The notes beneath the pieces are model-generated. The model was not told the DNA's origin. It searched no databases and was given only the letters and a program-made list of their open reading frames with translations. A stretch of DNA of 40,022 nucleotides from Branchiostoma floridae (Eukaryota; Chordata; Leptocardii; Amphioxiformes; Branchiostomatidae). Shown here in pieces: positions 39,830-40,022 of the stretch. How positions within the stretch are numbered: position 1 is the stretch's first letter; each line of letters starts with the position of its first letter. Location: the NCBI RefSeq assembly GCF_000003815.2, contig NW_023365701.1, forward strand, positions 375,265-415,286, read 5' to 3'. Both the position numbers and the translations under genes were made by a program.

Positions 39830-40022
39830 CGGCTTTGTGACAATGCATTGTGTTCTTTAATAGTCCCTGACAGTCTCTTGGGGATGGAATGTGGCAGTCT
39901 GGCTGGATGGGGTCCAACTAAGGTGGTCTTTTTACCGACCACCTTAGTAAGACCTTGTGCCCAGGCCTGGACCCTGGGACCAGCCAGACTGCCGTAACTA
40001 TGCCACCCCCGAAGGGCTGTCA
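39830..40022. mobile_element. Inverted-repeat element E, truncated by the window edge
   Basis: It starts CGGCTTTGTGACAATG after TA at 39828-39829. The blocks 'ggcagtctggctggatggg' and 'ctgggaccagccagactgcc' pair with each other. 'cccccgaagggctgtca' at the edge pairs with 'tgacagtctcttgggga' near the start. A central 'ctaaggtggtc'/'gaccaccttag' palindrome (about 39918-39947) sits mid-element. The layout and words match element A at 18410-18646. The right terminus lies outside the window, within about 40 bp. Confidence 0.75.

Overview
This window looks like chromosomal DNA from a metazoan, most likely a cephalochordate (amphioxus, Branchiostoma). That assignment is inference. It rests on GT-AG introns, long runs of C2H2 fingers alternating between two signatures (C-G-E-C-G-Y-R and C-D-Q-C-D-Y-S-A), and a very high density of short inverted-repeat transposons, LINE tails and satellites. 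No rRNA, CRISPR array, operon or convincing tRNA was seen. Most of the sequence is non-coding.

Left part (1-9.8 kb). There is a doubtful terminal exon at 23-230 and a hAT-like element with 8-bp target duplications (637-1095). An 11-finger C2H2 zinc-finger gene lies on the minus strand (2599-3556). A 617-bp terminal-inverted-repeat element (3940-4556) and the 3' end of a LINE reverse-transcriptase ORF (4687-4872) follow. From 5 to 9.8 kb I find only repeats.

Centre (9.9-17.5 kb). The main gene is on the plus strand. Nine exons with canonical splice sites join in frame to give about 503 codons. The product has a retroviral-type aspartic protease domain (DTGS in exon 2, ILGLD in exon 3), a charged coiled coil (exon 6), a Pro/Ala/Gly-rich disordered segment (exon 7) and an Arg-rich tail. 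There is no reverse transcriptase or integrase, so this looks like a domesticated protease gene. Its introns hold a relic duplicate of exon 2, an antisense frameshifted zinc-finger fragment, several MITEs and minisatellites.

Right of the gene (17.5-20.9 kb). The gene's 3' end was copied in inverted orientation at 19156-18844 (minus). The copy has exons 7 and 8 directly joined with no intron, so it derives from spliced RNA and independently supports the gene model. It is broken by a small foldback element and a 17-bp-arm palindrome. Around it lie five TA-associated or related inverted-repeat elements of one family, an AT-rich minisatellite, a T-rich tract and a trinucleotide array. A sixth family member runs off the right edge (39830-40022).

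Right half (21-40 kb). A 3.3-kb satellite array of about 73-bp units shows higher-order repeats (21.5-24.8 kb). A MITE nested in another MITE lies at 27.3-28.0 kb. A degenerate repeat of about 200 bp occurs at 30.7-32.6 kb and again in reverse at 38.5-39.5 kb. A two-level tandem array with 102-bp units spans 34.2-36.3 kb, and a LINE fragment lies on the minus strand (37.98-38.15 kb). I see no host gene in the right half.
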